Below are positions 9,550 to 19,122 of a DNA stretch of 64,000 nt, one piece after another. The stretch's first letter is position 1, and each line of letters opens with the position of its first letter. The notes under the pieces are model-generated. The model ran no database searches and was not told the DNA's origin. It saw only the letters and a program-made list of their open reading frames with translations. The position numbers and the translations under genes were made by a program. The stretch is from Natronocella acetinitrilica (GTDB lineage Bacteria; Pseudomonadota; Gammaproteobacteria; Nitrococcales; Aquisalimonadaceae), in contig NZ_JALJXV010000007.1 of assembly GCF_024170285.1 (NCBI RefSeq), positions 248,001 through 312,000 on the forward strand. The letters are read 5' to 3'.

Positions 9550-11364
9550 TCAGCCACCAACGGGATAGCAGGACCCCACATCCGGCCAGCGGTCACGCCG
9601 CATGGTCTGATAGTGATGCCAGAACTCCCGGTCGATAGCGCGGAGGCTGGCGCGAGTGTCGTCCCGCCGATAGCGCCCCAGGTGGCTGGGGCCGCCATTG
9701 TATGCGGCGTAGGTTGCCTGCACGAGATTGTCGAGCCCGCCGGGCTGACGGTGCTCGCCACGCCGTAGCGCATAATCGACAAAGTAGTATTCAAGGATGT
9801 CGATTCCAGCGTTAAGGTTGTAGCGGACATCATCAGCCAGCCGATCCAGATCGTAAACGCCCCGCCAGACCCGCGCATGGATCTGCATCATCCCCAGCGC
9901 GCCAACGGATGAGGTCAGCACCCGAGGTGCGCTGCTCGGCCCGGTATACTGCCGCCAGCATGACTCCTTCCACGCCGTGGCGCGGATCATCGGATCCATC
10001 ATGTAGCGGAACACTGGGGGAATGCGTGTCTCGCCTCCCGTGCGGCGAGGAATCTCCTGGTCCATCAGCGCTGAAACCAGACCAAGATAATGATCCAGGT
10101 TGGCCAGTCTGGGCACCATGCCCCGCAACTCCACCGCCGGTGAGCGCGCCGAGTCGGCGGCCGCTGGCCGAATCAGCCAGTCCAGCGGCGATGCCCGGGA
10201 GACAGCCTCCTCCAGCTGCCAGGTAGCGCGGGCCTCGGGGAACAGCAGACGCAGTCGCGGGTCGACCTCAAGGGGCAGCGGCGTGAACCGGTCAGGCGCG
10301 TCGTCGGCCAGCAGCAGCCGCGCCAGGCGGCGTAACCCATCCCGGGTGATCTCCAGTCCGTACGCAGGCCCCAGTGCGTCCAGCGCCTGAATGGCGTCGC
10401 CGCCGGCAATGAACCCAGCAAGCCGCAAGCCCCCTGCTTCCGGCGGCAAATCCAGGCTGTCCAGCAAGCGAAGATGGGGCCGCAGTCGGTCCCAACTGTC
10501 GACGAAAAGCCGTCGCACGGGATCCGGACCCGGTTCTTCTTCCACGAGCGCACGGGCGATGGACCAACGCGCGTCCAGCAGCGTCTCGGCCAGATCCTGC
10601 CGCAGCGCCGTATCGCCGGTGCGCTCTGCCAGGTTGATGACGACGGTGGTCAGAAAGCCATCCAGTTCGTCTTCAACGCGGCGCCAATCTTCCAGTTCAT
10701 CGTCGGATAGCGGTCGTTCGGCCCGGGTATCGGGCTGTGTCTCACCAGGGTCCACCGCCAGGGTCGCCCGCATGCCTTCCGGCACGACTTCAACCGCGGA
10801 AAGCACGGTTGCTTGCCTGGATACGCTGGTGCGCTGGTCAGGAGCCAACGACACGAGCAACTCATCGATGGCCGACAGCGGCTCCCGCAGGTCAGCCTCA
10901 AAGGCACGAATGCGCGGCAGAATCAGGCTTTCCGCGAGCGTCCTGGTCAGCGCGGTGAGCACACCATCTTCACTATCGGCGGACAGCAGCGACGCAGACT
11001 CGGGCCGCAGCAGAACCACGAGCCCTGTCTCATCGACGACGGGCATGAGTTCCACGTGCAAGCGCCCCTGCCAGCGGCCTGGCCCCAGACAGGAACCCAT
11101 GACTTCGGTGGCCAGATCTGCTGCCACGTCAATGCGCATGGCGAGACGGCCTGCATCGGCCGGTCGCAGTTCCAGGGCTGAGCCCTCAAAGCGGCCGCAT
11201 GGGTCGGGGCGAATGGTCACCTGACCATCGGCATCCATTCCCAGGGCCTCGGCTGCCTGGCGCTCCAGGTAGGGCCAGTCGAGTGTAAGCGGAACGGGAA
11301 CCGGCGCCGCAGATAGCGGCCCGCCCAGAAGGCACAGGGCAACAATCCAGATTGTTCGTGTCAA
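9550..11364 (-). CDS. Large lytic transglycosylase (SLT domain at C-terminus)
   Basis: 604 residues with a signal peptide (ALCLLGGPLSAAP). The C-terminal part (about 455-590) carries the SLT signature: catalytic Glu in ATAWKESCWRQY, then GALGMMQIHARVW and ATYAAYNGGPSHLGRYRR. Such enzymes cleave glycan strands to 1,6-anhydro-muropeptides. The first 430 residues are acidic, mostly helical by eye, and I do not recognise them. Start is TTG at 11364, with GGAG 9 bases before it. Confidence 0.85.
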   Translation of the reverse strand: MTRTIWIVALCLLGGPLSAAPVPVPLTLDWPYLERQAAEALGMDADGQVTIRPDPCGRFEGSALELRPADAGRLAMRIDVAADLATEVMGSCLGPGRWQGRLHVELMPVVDETGLVVLLRPESASLLSADSEDGVLTALTRTLAESLILPRIRAFEADLREPLSAIDELLVSLAPDQRTSVSRQATVLSAVEVVPEGMRATLAVDPGETQPDTRAERPLSDDELEDWRRVEDELDGFLTTVVINLAERTGDTALRQDLAETLLDARWSIARALVEEEPGPDPVRRLFVDSWDRLRPHLRLLDSLDLPPEAGGLRLAGFIAGGDAIQALDALGPAYGLEITRDGLRRLARLLLADDAPDRFTPLPLEVDPRLRLLFPEARATWQLEEAVSRASPLDWLIRPAAADSARSPAVELRGMVPRLANLDHYLGLVSALMDQEIPRRTGGETRIPPVFRYMMDPMIRATAWKESCWRQYTGPSSAPRVLTSSVGALGMMQIHARVWRGVYDLDRLADDVRYNLNAGIDILEYYFVDYALRRGEHRQPGGLDNLVQATYAAYNGGPSHLGRYRRDDTRASLRAIDREFWHHYQTMRRDRWPDVGSCYPVGG

Positions 11365-11483
11365 CGCTTCCAGCTCCAGAGGTCACTCCACTCGGCGATC
11401 ATGCCACGGCCCGAGGCACTTGTTCGACTGATATACTGCCCGGCCCTTATGTAAGCCCAGTCAACAGCCAACGGAGGTCGGTC

Positions 11484-12203
11484 TTGACCACTCCCGGTCG
11501 CAATCGGCGCCGCGCCACCATGGCCGGTTTCCGCGCTATCGGCCCGATGCTGCCCGGTGTGGTGCCATTTGGCATGACGGCGGGCATCGCAGCCCTTGAG
11601 GCGGGTCTCGGACCGGCCGTGGGTATTGGCCTGTCCATTATCGTCTTTGCCGGTGCCGCACAGCTGGTCATTGCACAACTGATCGGCGACGGAGCACTGC
11701 CCATCATCGTGGTGCTCACTGCCCTGGTGATCAATCTGCGCATGGTGATGTACAGCGCCTCCCTGGCGCCCTACTTCGGCAACCTGTCCATGGCCTGGAA
11801 GACCACGATCGCCTATCTGCTGACAGATCAGGCCTACGCCGTCAGCATCACGCGCTTCATGGCTGGGCTCGATCGCAAGCTGCGACCCTGGTACTACCTG
11901 GGGGTGGCTGCGCCGATCTGGACGGTCTGGCTCACTGCCACGGTGTTGGGCGTCTGGGTCGGCGCAGCTATTCCGGAAGCCTGGCAAATCGGCTTTGCGC
12001 TGCCGCTGGTGTTCCTGGTGTTGCTTGTGCCTGTGGTGCGTAGCCGTCCAAGCGTGATCGCCGCGGCGGTGGGGGGCTCAGTCGCCGTCATCGCCTATAG
12101 CGCGCCCTACCACCTCGGACTGACGTTGGGCGCCATCGCGGGGGTGGTAAGCGGAGTCATGGCCGAGAGCCTGCTATCGCCGACGGAGGAGTCCCGAGAG
12201 TGA
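11484..12203 (+). CDS. azlC: AzlC-type branched-chain amino acid exporter subunit
   Basis: 239 residues from a TTG at 11484, with GGAGG at 11473-11477, 6 bases upstream; the frame extends to 11352 but the added part is not protein-like. Membrane helices throughout and family motifs PGVVPFGMTAGIAA, FAGAAQLVIAQLI and NLRMVMYSASLAP mark the AzlC/YgaZ family. It works with the small AzlD subunit encoded next, overlapping by 4 bases. Confidence 0.93.
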   Translation: MTTPGRNRRRATMAGFRAIGPMLPGVVPFGMTAGIAALEAGLGPAVGIGLSIIVFAGAAQLVIAQLIGDGALPIIVVLTALVINLRMVMYSASLAPYFGNLSMAWKTTIAYLLTDQAYAVSITRFMAGLDRKLRPWYYLGVAAPIWTVWLTATVLGVWVGAAIPEAWQIGFALPLVFLVLLVPVVRSRPSVIAAAVGGSVAVIAYSAPYHLGLTLGAIAGVVSGVMAESLLSPTEESRE

Positions 12204-12526
12204 GCATGCCGCTCGTGTGGACGCTGGTGGTAGTGATCGGTGTGGTGACCTTCGCGCTGAGACTGTCCGGAATCCTGGTGCTCGGCAGCCGTGAGATGCC
12301 ACCGCTGCTGGAGCGGGCCCTGCGCTATGTCCCTGCAGCTGTCCTCGCTGCCATTGTGGTGCCAGCCATTATCCACGGTGGGCCCGATCAGGGATTCCAC
12401 GCTGGCAACAGCCGACTGTTCGCGGGATTGCTGGCCGCCGTGGTTGCCTGGACCACGCGCAGCGTACTGGCCACCCTGGGCGTGGGGATGGGTAGCCTCT
12501 GGTTGCTGGACTGGCTGATCGACTGA
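12200..12526 (+). CDS. azlD: AzlD-type exporter subunit
   Basis: 108 residues with three to four membrane helices; RYVPAAVLAAIVVPAI near residue 42 is typical of AzlD/YgaH. GTG start inside the azlC stop (GTGA overlap), so translation is coupled. Forms the branched-chain amino acid exporter with AzlC. Confidence 0.9.
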   Translation: MSMPLVWTLVVVIGVVTFALRLSGILVLGSREMPPLLERALRYVPAAVLAAIVVPAIIHGGPDQGFHAGNSRLFAGLLAAVVAWTTRSVLATLGVGMGSLWLLDWLID

Positions 12527-12551
12527 CGCCATCAGCCAGCCCGTTCGATCG

Positions 12552-12833
12552 TTAGTCGTCGCGCCGCGTCACTTCCAGCAGGTGGTAGCCGAACTGGGTC
12601 TTGACCGGGCCCTGCACCGTGTTCAATGGCGCCGTGAAAACGACTTCGTCGAATTCGCGAACCATTTGACCACGACCGAAGCTGCCCAGATCTCCACCGC
12701 TACGACCGGAAGGACAACTGGAATGCTGTTTGGCGAGTTCGGCGAACTCGGCGCCTCCCTCGATCTGTTGCTTGAGTTCGAGACACTGCGCCTCGGATTC
12801 CACCAGGATGTGGCGCGCTGATGCCGTGGTCAT
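12552..12833 (-). CDS. ppiC: Parvulin-type peptidyl-prolyl isomerase
   Basis: 93 residues, a single free parvulin domain: ARHILVESEAQC, CPSGRSGGDLGSFGRGQMV, FDEVVF, TQFGYHLLEV. Same size and pattern as E. coli PpiC; cytoplasmic, no signal. It catalyses cis-trans isomerisation at prolines. AAGGGG lies 8 bases upstream of the ATG. Confidence 0.92.
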   Translation of the reverse strand: MTTASARHILVESEAQCLELKQQIEGGAEFAELAKQHSSCPSGRSGGDLGSFGRGQMVREFDEVVFTAPLNTVQGPVKTQFGYHLLEVTRRDD

Positions 12834-12946
12834 AGCTGATCCCCTTGGACATATTCAGGAATGCGCGGCCTGAGAAGGCCGCGCGCGATGCCAAGGCTAC
12901 ATGAAAACCTGCTACAGGGGACACCCCGGAGGCGAAACGGCAAGCT

Positions 12947-13564
12947 TCAGCCGTTGCCCGTCAGCTTGAGGAACTGGTTGCAGAGATGCTGATCGTCGCG
13001 AAATTCGCCCAGGAATCGGGTGGTGACCGTATCAGCATCGATCTTGCGGATGCCACGAGTGGTCATGCACTGATGCGAGGCTTCAACAAGCACCGCTACC
13101 CCGCGCGGCTTGAGCACGCTTTCCAGGCAGTTCGCAATTTGCGCAGTGAGCTTTTCCTGAATCTGCAGGCGTCGGGCATAGATATCAGCAACGCGCGCCA
13201 GCTTGCTGATGCCCACCACACGATCGCGGGGCAGGTATGCAATATGAATTCGGCCGACGATTGGCACAATGTGATGCTCACAATGGGAATCGAGGCGGAT
13301 GTCCCGGACGAGCACCATTTCATCGTAACCATCGGTTTCTTCGAAGCTCTTGCTTAGAATCGCGATGGGATCCTCGTCATAGCCGGCGAAGAACTCTTCG
13401 TAGGCCTTGACGACACGCTTGGGCGTCTCGATCAACCCCTCACGAGCCGGGTTGTCACCAGCCCAGGCGATGAGCGTGCGAACAGCCGCTTCGGCCTCCT
13501 CGCGACTCGGTCGGACGTCCGTGGACAGGCCGCGACGGGCGGCGGGAGAAAGGTTTGCACTCAT
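12947..13564 (-). CDS. folE: GTP cyclohydrolase I
   Basis: 205 residues with type I signatures: the zinc ligands in [11 protein letters not shown] and HQCMTTRG, plus [21 protein letters not shown] (seen as GISKLARV and RLQIQEKLT). It makes dihydroneopterin triphosphate from GTP, the entry to folate and pterin synthesis. AGGAG lies 6 bases upstream of the ATG. The upstream gap is unusually AT-rich for this window. Confidence 0.96.
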   Translation of the reverse strand: MSANLSPAARRGLSTDVRPSREEAEAAVRTLIAWAGDNPAREGLIETPKRVVKAYEEFFAGYDEDPIAILSKSFEETDGYDEMVLVRDIRLDSHCEHHIVPIVGRIHIAYLPRDRVVGISKLARVADIYARRLQIQEKLTAQIANCLESVLKPRGVAVLVEASHQCMTTRGIRKIDADTVTTRFLGEFRDDQHLCNQFLKLTGNG

Positions 13565-13597
13565 GAAAAGCTCCTGAAGGGGATGGCAATCGAGGGT

Positions 13598-13645
13598 ATG
13601 ACAACAAACATGTACAAAAGTTATAACACAATGTTACAAAAAGCA
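13598..13645 (-). promoter_or_regulatory. AT-rich folE promoter region with repeated ATGT(T)ACAAAA
   Basis: On the plus strand ATGTACAAAA (13610-13619) and ATGTTACAAAA (13631-13641) form a near direct repeat, with the palindrome TGTACA in the first. On the folE strand TTGTAA and TGTACA are separated by 17 bases and could be poor -35/-10 boxes; TATAAC is another -10 candidate. Assignment is tentative. Confidence 0.35.
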
Positions 13646-13659
13646 CAGTGGGGTAGAAC

Positions 13660-14526
13660 TCAGGAGAGCGAGGCGGGCCCGGTGGCAATCGGCAGTGCGG
13701 AATCAGCGTCACCCCATTCGGCCCAGGAACCGTCGTAGAGTTCCAGTTTGCGCGCACCGAGAGTCGTGGCTGCGAGATACAGCACTGCTGCCGTGACCCC
13801 AGAGCCACAACTGGTGACAAGCGGCTGCTCGAGATCAATGCCGCGCTCAGCGAAAGCACGCCGCAGGGCCGGTTCCGGCAACAACTCACCAGTCGCGGGA
13901 TCGAGCAGATCGGAAAACGGCAGATTGACGCTACCCGGAATATGACCACTGCGCAGTCCGGGCCGCGGTTCGGATACGGTGCCCTCAAAGCGCGCTGCGG
14001 CACGGGCATCGGCTACCTGGACGGTTCCCTGACCCAGGCCCTCGCTGATCCGTTGCCGGTCTGCCACCATCCCCGTCTCTAGCCGTGCAGAGTAGCGCTG
14101 GGGTGAAGGCTCTACCGCTCCTGAATCCAGTGGCCATCCTTCTCGCCGCCACTTCGGAAGGCCCCCATCCAGCACGGCCACTTTGACATGTCCAAAAGCC
14201 CGGAACATCCACCACACCCTTGCAGCGGAGAAAAGGCCCTTCGCATCGTAGACCACGACCTGCGAATCATTGCCGATACCCAAGGCTCCCACGGCCTGGG
14301 CAAAGGCCTGTTCCGAGGGCAGCATGTGAGGCAGCGGATTCGCCGTATCCGATATGGCGTCAATGTCAAAGTACACGGCGCCAGGTATGTGGCTCTGCAG
14401 ATAGTTCTCGCGGCCATTCCCCGCTTCACCGGGCAGATACCAGGTGGCGTCAACGGGAATCACGGCCGGGTCGTCAAGGCGTTGCACCAGCCATTCGGTA
14501 GAGACAATCAGAGTCGGATCATTCAT
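13660..14526 (-). CDS. sseA: 3-mercaptopyruvate sulfurtransferase (tandem rhodanese)
   Basis: 288 residues, two rhodanese domains. The catalytic loop of the second is CGSGVTA (about residue 240), the form usual for mercaptopyruvate sulfurtransferases rather than thiosulfate-specific enzymes. N-terminal ATWYLPGEAGNG and the second-domain RSGHIPGSVNLPF are typical. It transfers sulfur from 3-mercaptopyruvate to thiols or cyanide. Confidence 0.9.
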   Translation of the reverse strand: MNDPTLIVSTEWLVQRLDDPAVIPVDATWYLPGEAGNGRENYLQSHIPGAVYFDIDAISDTANPLPHMLPSEQAFAQAVGALGIGNDSQVVVYDAKGLFSAARVWWMFRAFGHVKVAVLDGGLPKWRREGWPLDSGAVEPSPQRYSARLETGMVADRQRISEGLGQGTVQVADARAAARFEGTVSEPRPGLRSGHIPGSVNLPFSDLLDPATGELLPEPALRRAFAERGIDLEQPLVTSCGSGVTAAVLYLAATTLGARKLELYDGSWAEWGDADSALPIATGPASLS

Positions 14527-14562
14527 GGCATCAAGATTCCCGTAAGGTCATGACTCACGACA

Positions 14563-16506
14563 CTAGACCGGCTCTGGCTCGCCGATCTCGACCCGGTTGC
14601 GCCCGAGCGCCTTGGCACGATAGGCACCGTAGTCGGCTTTCGCGATCAGACTGGCTGCGGTCAGGCGTGGCCCGCCGCCGCTGGCGTAGCCGACACTGAC
14701 AGAGATAACCTCGGAAACAGCCCCGGGTGCCTGCCGGATCCCTTCCGCCTCCACGGAATGGCGCACCCTTTCGGCAATCCATCTCGCGGAAGCGGTGTCT
14801 GTCTCCGGCAGTATGAGCGCGAACTCCTCACCGCCGTATCGGCAGACCAGGTCCGCCGGCCGATTCACGCATTCCTCGAGCACCTTGGAAATCCGTTGCA
14901 AGGCCTCATCGCCCGCCAGATGACCAAAGGCATCGTTGTAGTGCTTGAAGTCGTCCACATCCACCATCAGCAGTGCCAGGCTGGCGTGGGTGCGGTGGGA
15001 CCTGCGCACCTCGCGTTCCAGGGTGCCATCGAACAGGCGCCGGTTGGCGAGCCCGGTGAGCGGATCGCGCAGCGCCTGCACCTTGAGACTGGTCAGTTCT
15101 CGTGTGCGCGCGGAAACATCATGGAACACAGCCACCACGCCGTCGCTGGGACGATTACGCCGCAGCGGCGTGACGGTCATCGACACGGTGATGATGTCGC
15201 CGCTGCGGGTTCTGAAACCCTCATTCTCACTTCTGTAGATACCCTTGATACGGGTGGCCTGGCGAATCGGGCTGGATTCGGGGCTAATCGGCTTGCCATC
15301 GCTTAACTGGTGGAACATACGATACGAGTTCGCCCCGAGAAGCTCGGCTCGGGTGTAGCCGAGAATATCGCAGGCAGCCTGATTGACATAACGGATGCGA
15401 CCGTCGTCCCCGGCCACGAACACGCCCTCACCCACACTTTCGGTAACCGCTGCCAGCTTGTCCTGCAGCAGGATGGCACCGCGACGGGAATGCCAAAGGA
15501 ACAGCGCCACCGTACCCAGCCCGGCCGCCAGCAGCCAGACCAGTGTGCCCATCCAGAGGTACTGATTGCGCAAAGCGGTCAATGCCGTGGCATCGGACTC
15601 CGCAACGGCATACCCGATCTGCTCGCCGCTGATGTCGTGGATCGGCAGCATGGCGATGGCAACCTCTGCTCCACGCCAGTCTTCGACAACCGCACTGGCG
15701 GGCGCACCCGTCGGAATCGCCGCGGCCAGAGCCTGGCGCAGCCGACTCGACTGCTCGATCCAGTGTGCCAGTCGCGAACCAGTGCTATTCAATTGCACCG
15801 GCTCATAGATCTGTTCATGCAGGGCGGTGGGCCGGTAGATGACGCCGAGACCGTTACTGTTGTCTGTGGGCACCGCTGACTCCAGCAGCACGAGATGGTA
15901 GAGCAAGGCACCACCGCCGACACCACGCAGGAACGCCATCAGGTCACCGACGGCCAACTCGGCCTCAACGGCGCCAACCAGCTCGCCGGAATCCCAGATG
16001 GGCAGGATTCGACGATAGGCGGGACCTCGGAGCCCCATCTCGAAGCCCTGGGCTCCATGGCGGCCTTCCAGCGCCTGCAAGAGGCCCGGGCGGTACTCGG
16101 CAGAAGGTGGCGTTTCGGACCCCGGTATGCTGAAACGGATCAATGACCGTGCGTCGGGGGTGAGCACATGCAATTCCGCACGGCAGCATGTGCGCAGACT
16201 GCGGTGGGTATCCATGCCCGCAGCAATCAGGGCAGATCGATCCCAGTCCCCGTCGAAGCCATCTGGAGATCGGGCGATATCCGCCAGCAGCTGGCGAAAA
16301 TTGTCACGCCCCAGCAAATCGCTGAATGCCTGGTTGGTCACGGTGCGGAAAATGGCCTCGGTGCTGCGCAGCGCCGCATCGACCTGCAGAAGCTCTGCAT
16401 CGAGATGGGATTGGGTATCGCGTTCGTAGGCAAAGCGAAAGGGGACGAACAGGACGACGCCCGCAATCAGCCAGATCAACAGTAGCCGTATGCCAAGCCT
16501 GTTCAT
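14563..16506 (-). CDS. Membrane sensor diguanylate cyclase (periplasmic sensor-PAS-GGDEF)
   Basis: 647 residues from an ATG at 16506 with GAGG just upstream (the frame is open to 16557). Helix at about 5-22, a periplasmic sensor-like region (about 25-310), a second helix at about 315-340, a PAS domain (DGRIRYVNQAACDILGY, about 370-480) and a GGDEF domain with GGEEF. An RPAD inhibitory site lies five residues before GGEEF, so product inhibition is expected. Makes cyclic di-GMP; the signal is unknown. Confidence 0.9.
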   Translation of the reverse strand: MNRLGIRLLLIWLIAGVVLFVPFRFAYERDTQSHLDAELLQVDAALRSTEAIFRTVTNQAFSDLLGRDNFRQLLADIARSPDGFDGDWDRSALIAAGMDTHRSLRTCCRAELHVLTPDARSLIRFSIPGSETPPSAEYRPGLLQALEGRHGAQGFEMGLRGPAYRRILPIWDSGELVGAVEAELAVGDLMAFLRGVGGGALLYHLVLLESAVPTDNSNGLGVIYRPTALHEQIYEPVQLNSTGSRLAHWIEQSSRLRQALAAAIPTGAPASAVVEDWRGAEVAIAMLPIHDISGEQIGYAVAESDATALTALRNQYLWMGTLVWLLAAGLGTVALFLWHSRRGAILLQDKLAAVTESVGEGVFVAGDDGRIRYVNQAACDILGYTRAELLGANSYRMFHQLSDGKPISPESSPIRQATRIKGIYRSENEGFRTRSGDIITVSMTVTPLRRNRPSDGVVAVFHDVSARTRELTSLKVQALRDPLTGLANRRLFDGTLEREVRRSHRTHASLALLMVDVDDFKHYNDAFGHLAGDEALQRISKVLEECVNRPADLVCRYGGEEFALILPETDTASARWIAERVRHSVEAEGIRQAPGAVSEVISVSVGYASGGGPRLTAASLIAKADYGAYRAKALGRNRVEIGEPEPV

Positions 16507-16713
16507 GCTGCCCTCGCCCGGCAGGCCGTCTTCCCTGATGTCATGCCCCGCATACAACCCCCTTTCGCGCCCGGGGCGTCCACGCCCCTTTCACGACCAC
16601 CTCCGGTTAAAGCAATGAGGCGGTGGTCTGACCCTGTGTGCGGGCCTTTTTTGATCGCGGTAATGATCATGCCACAGTCCTGGCAGCACGTCCCGGACTG
16701 TGACGGAGCGCGT
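16507..16713. other. Intergenic, nothing defined
   Basis: 207 bases between the GGDEF gene start and the DMT gene stop, both on the minus strand. Presumably carries the GGDEF promoter. I see no gene or clear hairpin. Confidence 0.3.
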
Positions 16714-17586
16714 TCAGATAGCGCGCGACAGCACAGCATGACGGGAGAATCGCGCATTGACCCAAAGGGAGGCAAGGATCACGAAGCCCCCCAGCGACAG
16801 CCGCAACAGATCGACATCCCGATTCCAGATTAGCAGGTTGACCAGCAGCCCGGCGGGTACCAGCGCATTGTTCATCACTGCCAGCGTTCCTGCATCGACC
16901 AGACAGGCTCCGCGGTTCCAGAGGAACAGGCCAACACCTGAAGCCGCCAAGCCCAGCCACGCGATCACCGTCCACTGCAGCGACGTCTCTGGCAACATGG
17001 TCGCGTCACCGAATAGCAGGAAGGCCGGCAAGGCAATCACCAACGCCCCCAGGTAGAAGTAGCCGAAGAATCGATACGTGGGAACCTCCGTCGGGTGACG
17101 CAGTAGCAGATGCTTGTAACCGACCTGTCCGGCAGCAAAGGCAAAATTTGCCAACTGCAACAGCAGGAAACCGATAATGTAGCCTTCGGTGATACCGTCA
17201 TAGCGGATGATCCCCGCGCCCAGAACCGCCATACTCGCCGCCAGCAAGGCCACCGGCGAGAAGCGCCGGTAGAGACCATCATCGATCAGTGCCACAAAGA
17301 GCGGCGTCGTGATGGTGAATAGCAGCACCTCGGGGACGGTGAGGTAAGCGAAGGACCGGTACAGACACAGGTAGGTCACGCCAAACTGCAACGCGCCGAT
17401 GAGCGTCATTCCGAGGATCAGGGGCATCGAGACACCGCGTATCCGCAGGAACGGCAGGAACAGCAGGCCAGCGAGCACGATGCGGCTCAGCACCGCAAAG
17501 TCGCTGTCGACGCGACCGGACAGATACTCGCCAATCAGGCTGAAGGAGAATGCCCACAGGCACGTCACGAAGACCAGGTACGCCAT
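16714..17586 (-). CDS. DMT-superfamily (EamA) transporter
   Basis: 290 residues, ten hydrophobic segments in two EamA repeats (second repeat from about residue 150). Opens MAYLVFVTCLWAFSFSLIGEYL. AAGGA lies about 9 bases upstream. Probable metabolite exporter; substrate unknown. It lies downstream of slyX on the same strand, 50 bases apart. Confidence 0.85.
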   Translation of the reverse strand: MAYLVFVTCLWAFSFSLIGEYLSGRVDSDFAVLSRIVLAGLLFLPFLRIRGVSMPLILGMTLIGALQFGVTYLCLYRSFAYLTVPEVLLFTITTPLFVALIDDGLYRRFSPVALLAASMAVLGAGIIRYDGITEGYIIGFLLLQLANFAFAAGQVGYKHLLLRHPTEVPTYRFFGYFYLGALVIALPAFLLFGDATMLPETSLQWTVIAWLGLAASGVGLFLWNRGACLVDAGTLAVMNNALVPAGLLVNLLIWNRDVDLLRLSLGGFVILASLWVNARFSRHAVLSRAI

Positions 17587-17636
17587 GTTGTCTTTTCCTT
17601 GGGGCAGTGGCGATAACGGGATCGGTTAGGAGCCGG

Positions 17637-17843
17637 TCAGTAGTGTGGCGGCAGCTCGGAGCCCTCGTCAGAACCCTCGGAGCGCTCCCCGAGCTTGCGC
17701 AGGCGGTCCGCCATCTGGGCGCAGAGGCTCTCCAGCAGGTCCACACGTTGCTGCTGGCGATACAGGGCATCACTCAACTCGGCAACGGCATGCTCCTGGT
17801 AGGCCAGCTTCTCCTCAAGGATGGTAATTCGCTCTTCACTCAT
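17637..17843 (-). CDS. slyX: SlyX family protein
   Basis: 68 residues, almost entirely one coiled coil (ERITILEEKLAYQEHAVAEL ...), ending in the family-typical PPHY. Function of SlyX is not established. Likely co-transcribed with the DMT transporter gene. Confidence 0.88.
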   Translation of the reverse strand: MSEERITILEEKLAYQEHAVAELSDALYRQQQRVDLLESLCAQMADRLRKLGERSEGSDEGSELPPHY

Positions 17844-17941
17844 GGCGTTTCCGTCTCCACGCTCGTCAGTGGTCGGTGATCTGACATATACTTTTCAGGC
17901 ATTTCGGTTGCCGATAGCGTCCGGCATGACAGGAGGTCATG

Positions 17942-18250
17942 ATGCCCTTGTTCCGAGTCGTCATTCGCGGTGAGAACTATCTTGTCAACCTCACCGGCGA
18001 ACCGCAGTTGCTGGGCTTTCACGTCACCCATTATGTGAAATCCGAGGACGAAGGCACGGCCGGGACCATCGCCCGGATTCGTACCCGCCAGGATCGCCAT
18101 CTGCACGAATCCCTCCTGAACCCGCCGGAAAACCCATCACGGCTCGAGTGCGCGAGCGTCAAGAAGGTCTGGTGGCGACGTGGCCGGGAAAACGGTCGCT
18201 ATCAGTTCTGGGAAATGTCCCCCGGTGCACACGACTCCTCACGGGAGTAG
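17942..18250 (+). CDS. Small conserved-looking protein, unknown function
   Basis: 102 residues from the second of two ATGs: AGGAGG lies 5 bases before 17942 but only 2 before 17939. MPLFRVVIRGENYLVN and a Trp-rich end (KKVWWRRGRENGRYQFWEM). No signal or membrane helix. The good ribosome site and convergent fit with nudC (stops 5 bases apart) support it. I do not recognise a family. Confidence 0.65.
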   Translation: MPLFRVVIRGENYLVNLTGEPQLLGFHVTHYVKSEDEGTAGTIARIRTRQDRHLHESLLNPPENPSRLECASVKKVWWRRGRENGRYQFWEMSPGAHDSSRE

Positions 18251-18254
18251 CCAC

Positions 18255-19094
18255 TCAGCGCTTAGCGAGTTGCCGTGCAACCGCTCTTATCAGGTGGCCG
18301 GCAATACTCAGCTCACCCGGTATCGCCGGCAGCTTTGCGGGCGAAAACCAGGCCGCATCAACGATTTCATCGTCATCGACACGAATCTCACCGTCCGCAT
18401 AGTCAGCAACGTAGGCCACCATCAGGGAATGCGGGAATGGCCAGGATTGAGAAGCAAAGTAGCGCAGGTTGCATACCTGGATACCAACTTCTTCTTGCAC
18501 TTCCCGATGGACGCAGGCTTCCAGGCTCTCACCCGGTTCAACGAACCCGGCCAGTGCGCTGTACATCCCCTCGGGGAACCGCGGTGACCGTGCAAGTAGC
18601 AGCTCGGAACCTCTTGTGACCAACGCCATCATCGCCGGCGTGAGTCGTGGGTACTGGGCGGTATTGCAACGTTGGCAGATCCGGGCACGCTGTTCGGCGT
18701 GGCGTTGCGTGGGCTCGCCGCATGCGCCGCAGTAACGATGACTGCGATCCCACTGCAGGATCTGGAAGGCCCGCCCGGCCAACAGGAAAAGGTCATGGTC
18801 CACCCGACCATAAAGCCCCCGCAGCCCGACGCATTCCAAAGCGCCCGATGGCTGCAGATCGGGGACGGCCTCCGCAGCAAAACAGGGCATGCCGCCAAGG
18901 GTGCCGAGAAAATGTGACTCGTAACCCGGCATCTGCGTGCCGGGCGGCGGCCGTCGCAGCACGGACACACCATGCGACCCCTGCTCCACAAGCAACCGCG
19001 TACCGGAGAAAAGGAACCAGAGCCCTTCACCATGTCGGCCCGCCGCCACACCCGGCCTGAAATCGCCATTAAAGTCGAATGGGTTGTCGATCAT
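18255..19094 (-). CDS. nudC: NAD(H) pyrophosphatase / decapping Nudix hydrolase
   Basis: 279 residues from ATG 19094. A zinc ribbon (CGACG ... CQRC, about 120-145), a Nudix box in GFVEPGESLEACVHREV/QEEVGI (about 185-208) and the NudC-specific SQSWPFPHS motif after it. It cleaves NADH to NMNH and AMP and removes NAD caps from RNA in studied members. The frame is open to 19145, which would overlap the tauE-like gene by 23 bases; the two genes follow each other on the minus strand. Confidence 0.94.
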   Translation of the reverse strand: MIDNPFDFNGDFRPGVAAGRHGEGLWFLFSGTRLLVEQGSHGVSVLRRPPPGTQMPGYESHFLGTLGGMPCFAAEAVPDLQPSGALECVGLRGLYGRVDHDLFLLAGRAFQILQWDRSHRYCGACGEPTQRHAEQRARICQRCNTAQYPRLTPAMMALVTRGSELLLARSPRFPEGMYSALAGFVEPGESLEACVHREVQEEVGIQVCNLRYFASQSWPFPHSLMVAYVADYADGEIRVDDDEIVDAAWFSPAKLPAIPGELSIAGHLIRAVARQLAKR

Positions 19095-19122
19095 CGTGTC
19101 ATTGTCCCATGGCGGCCACGGC

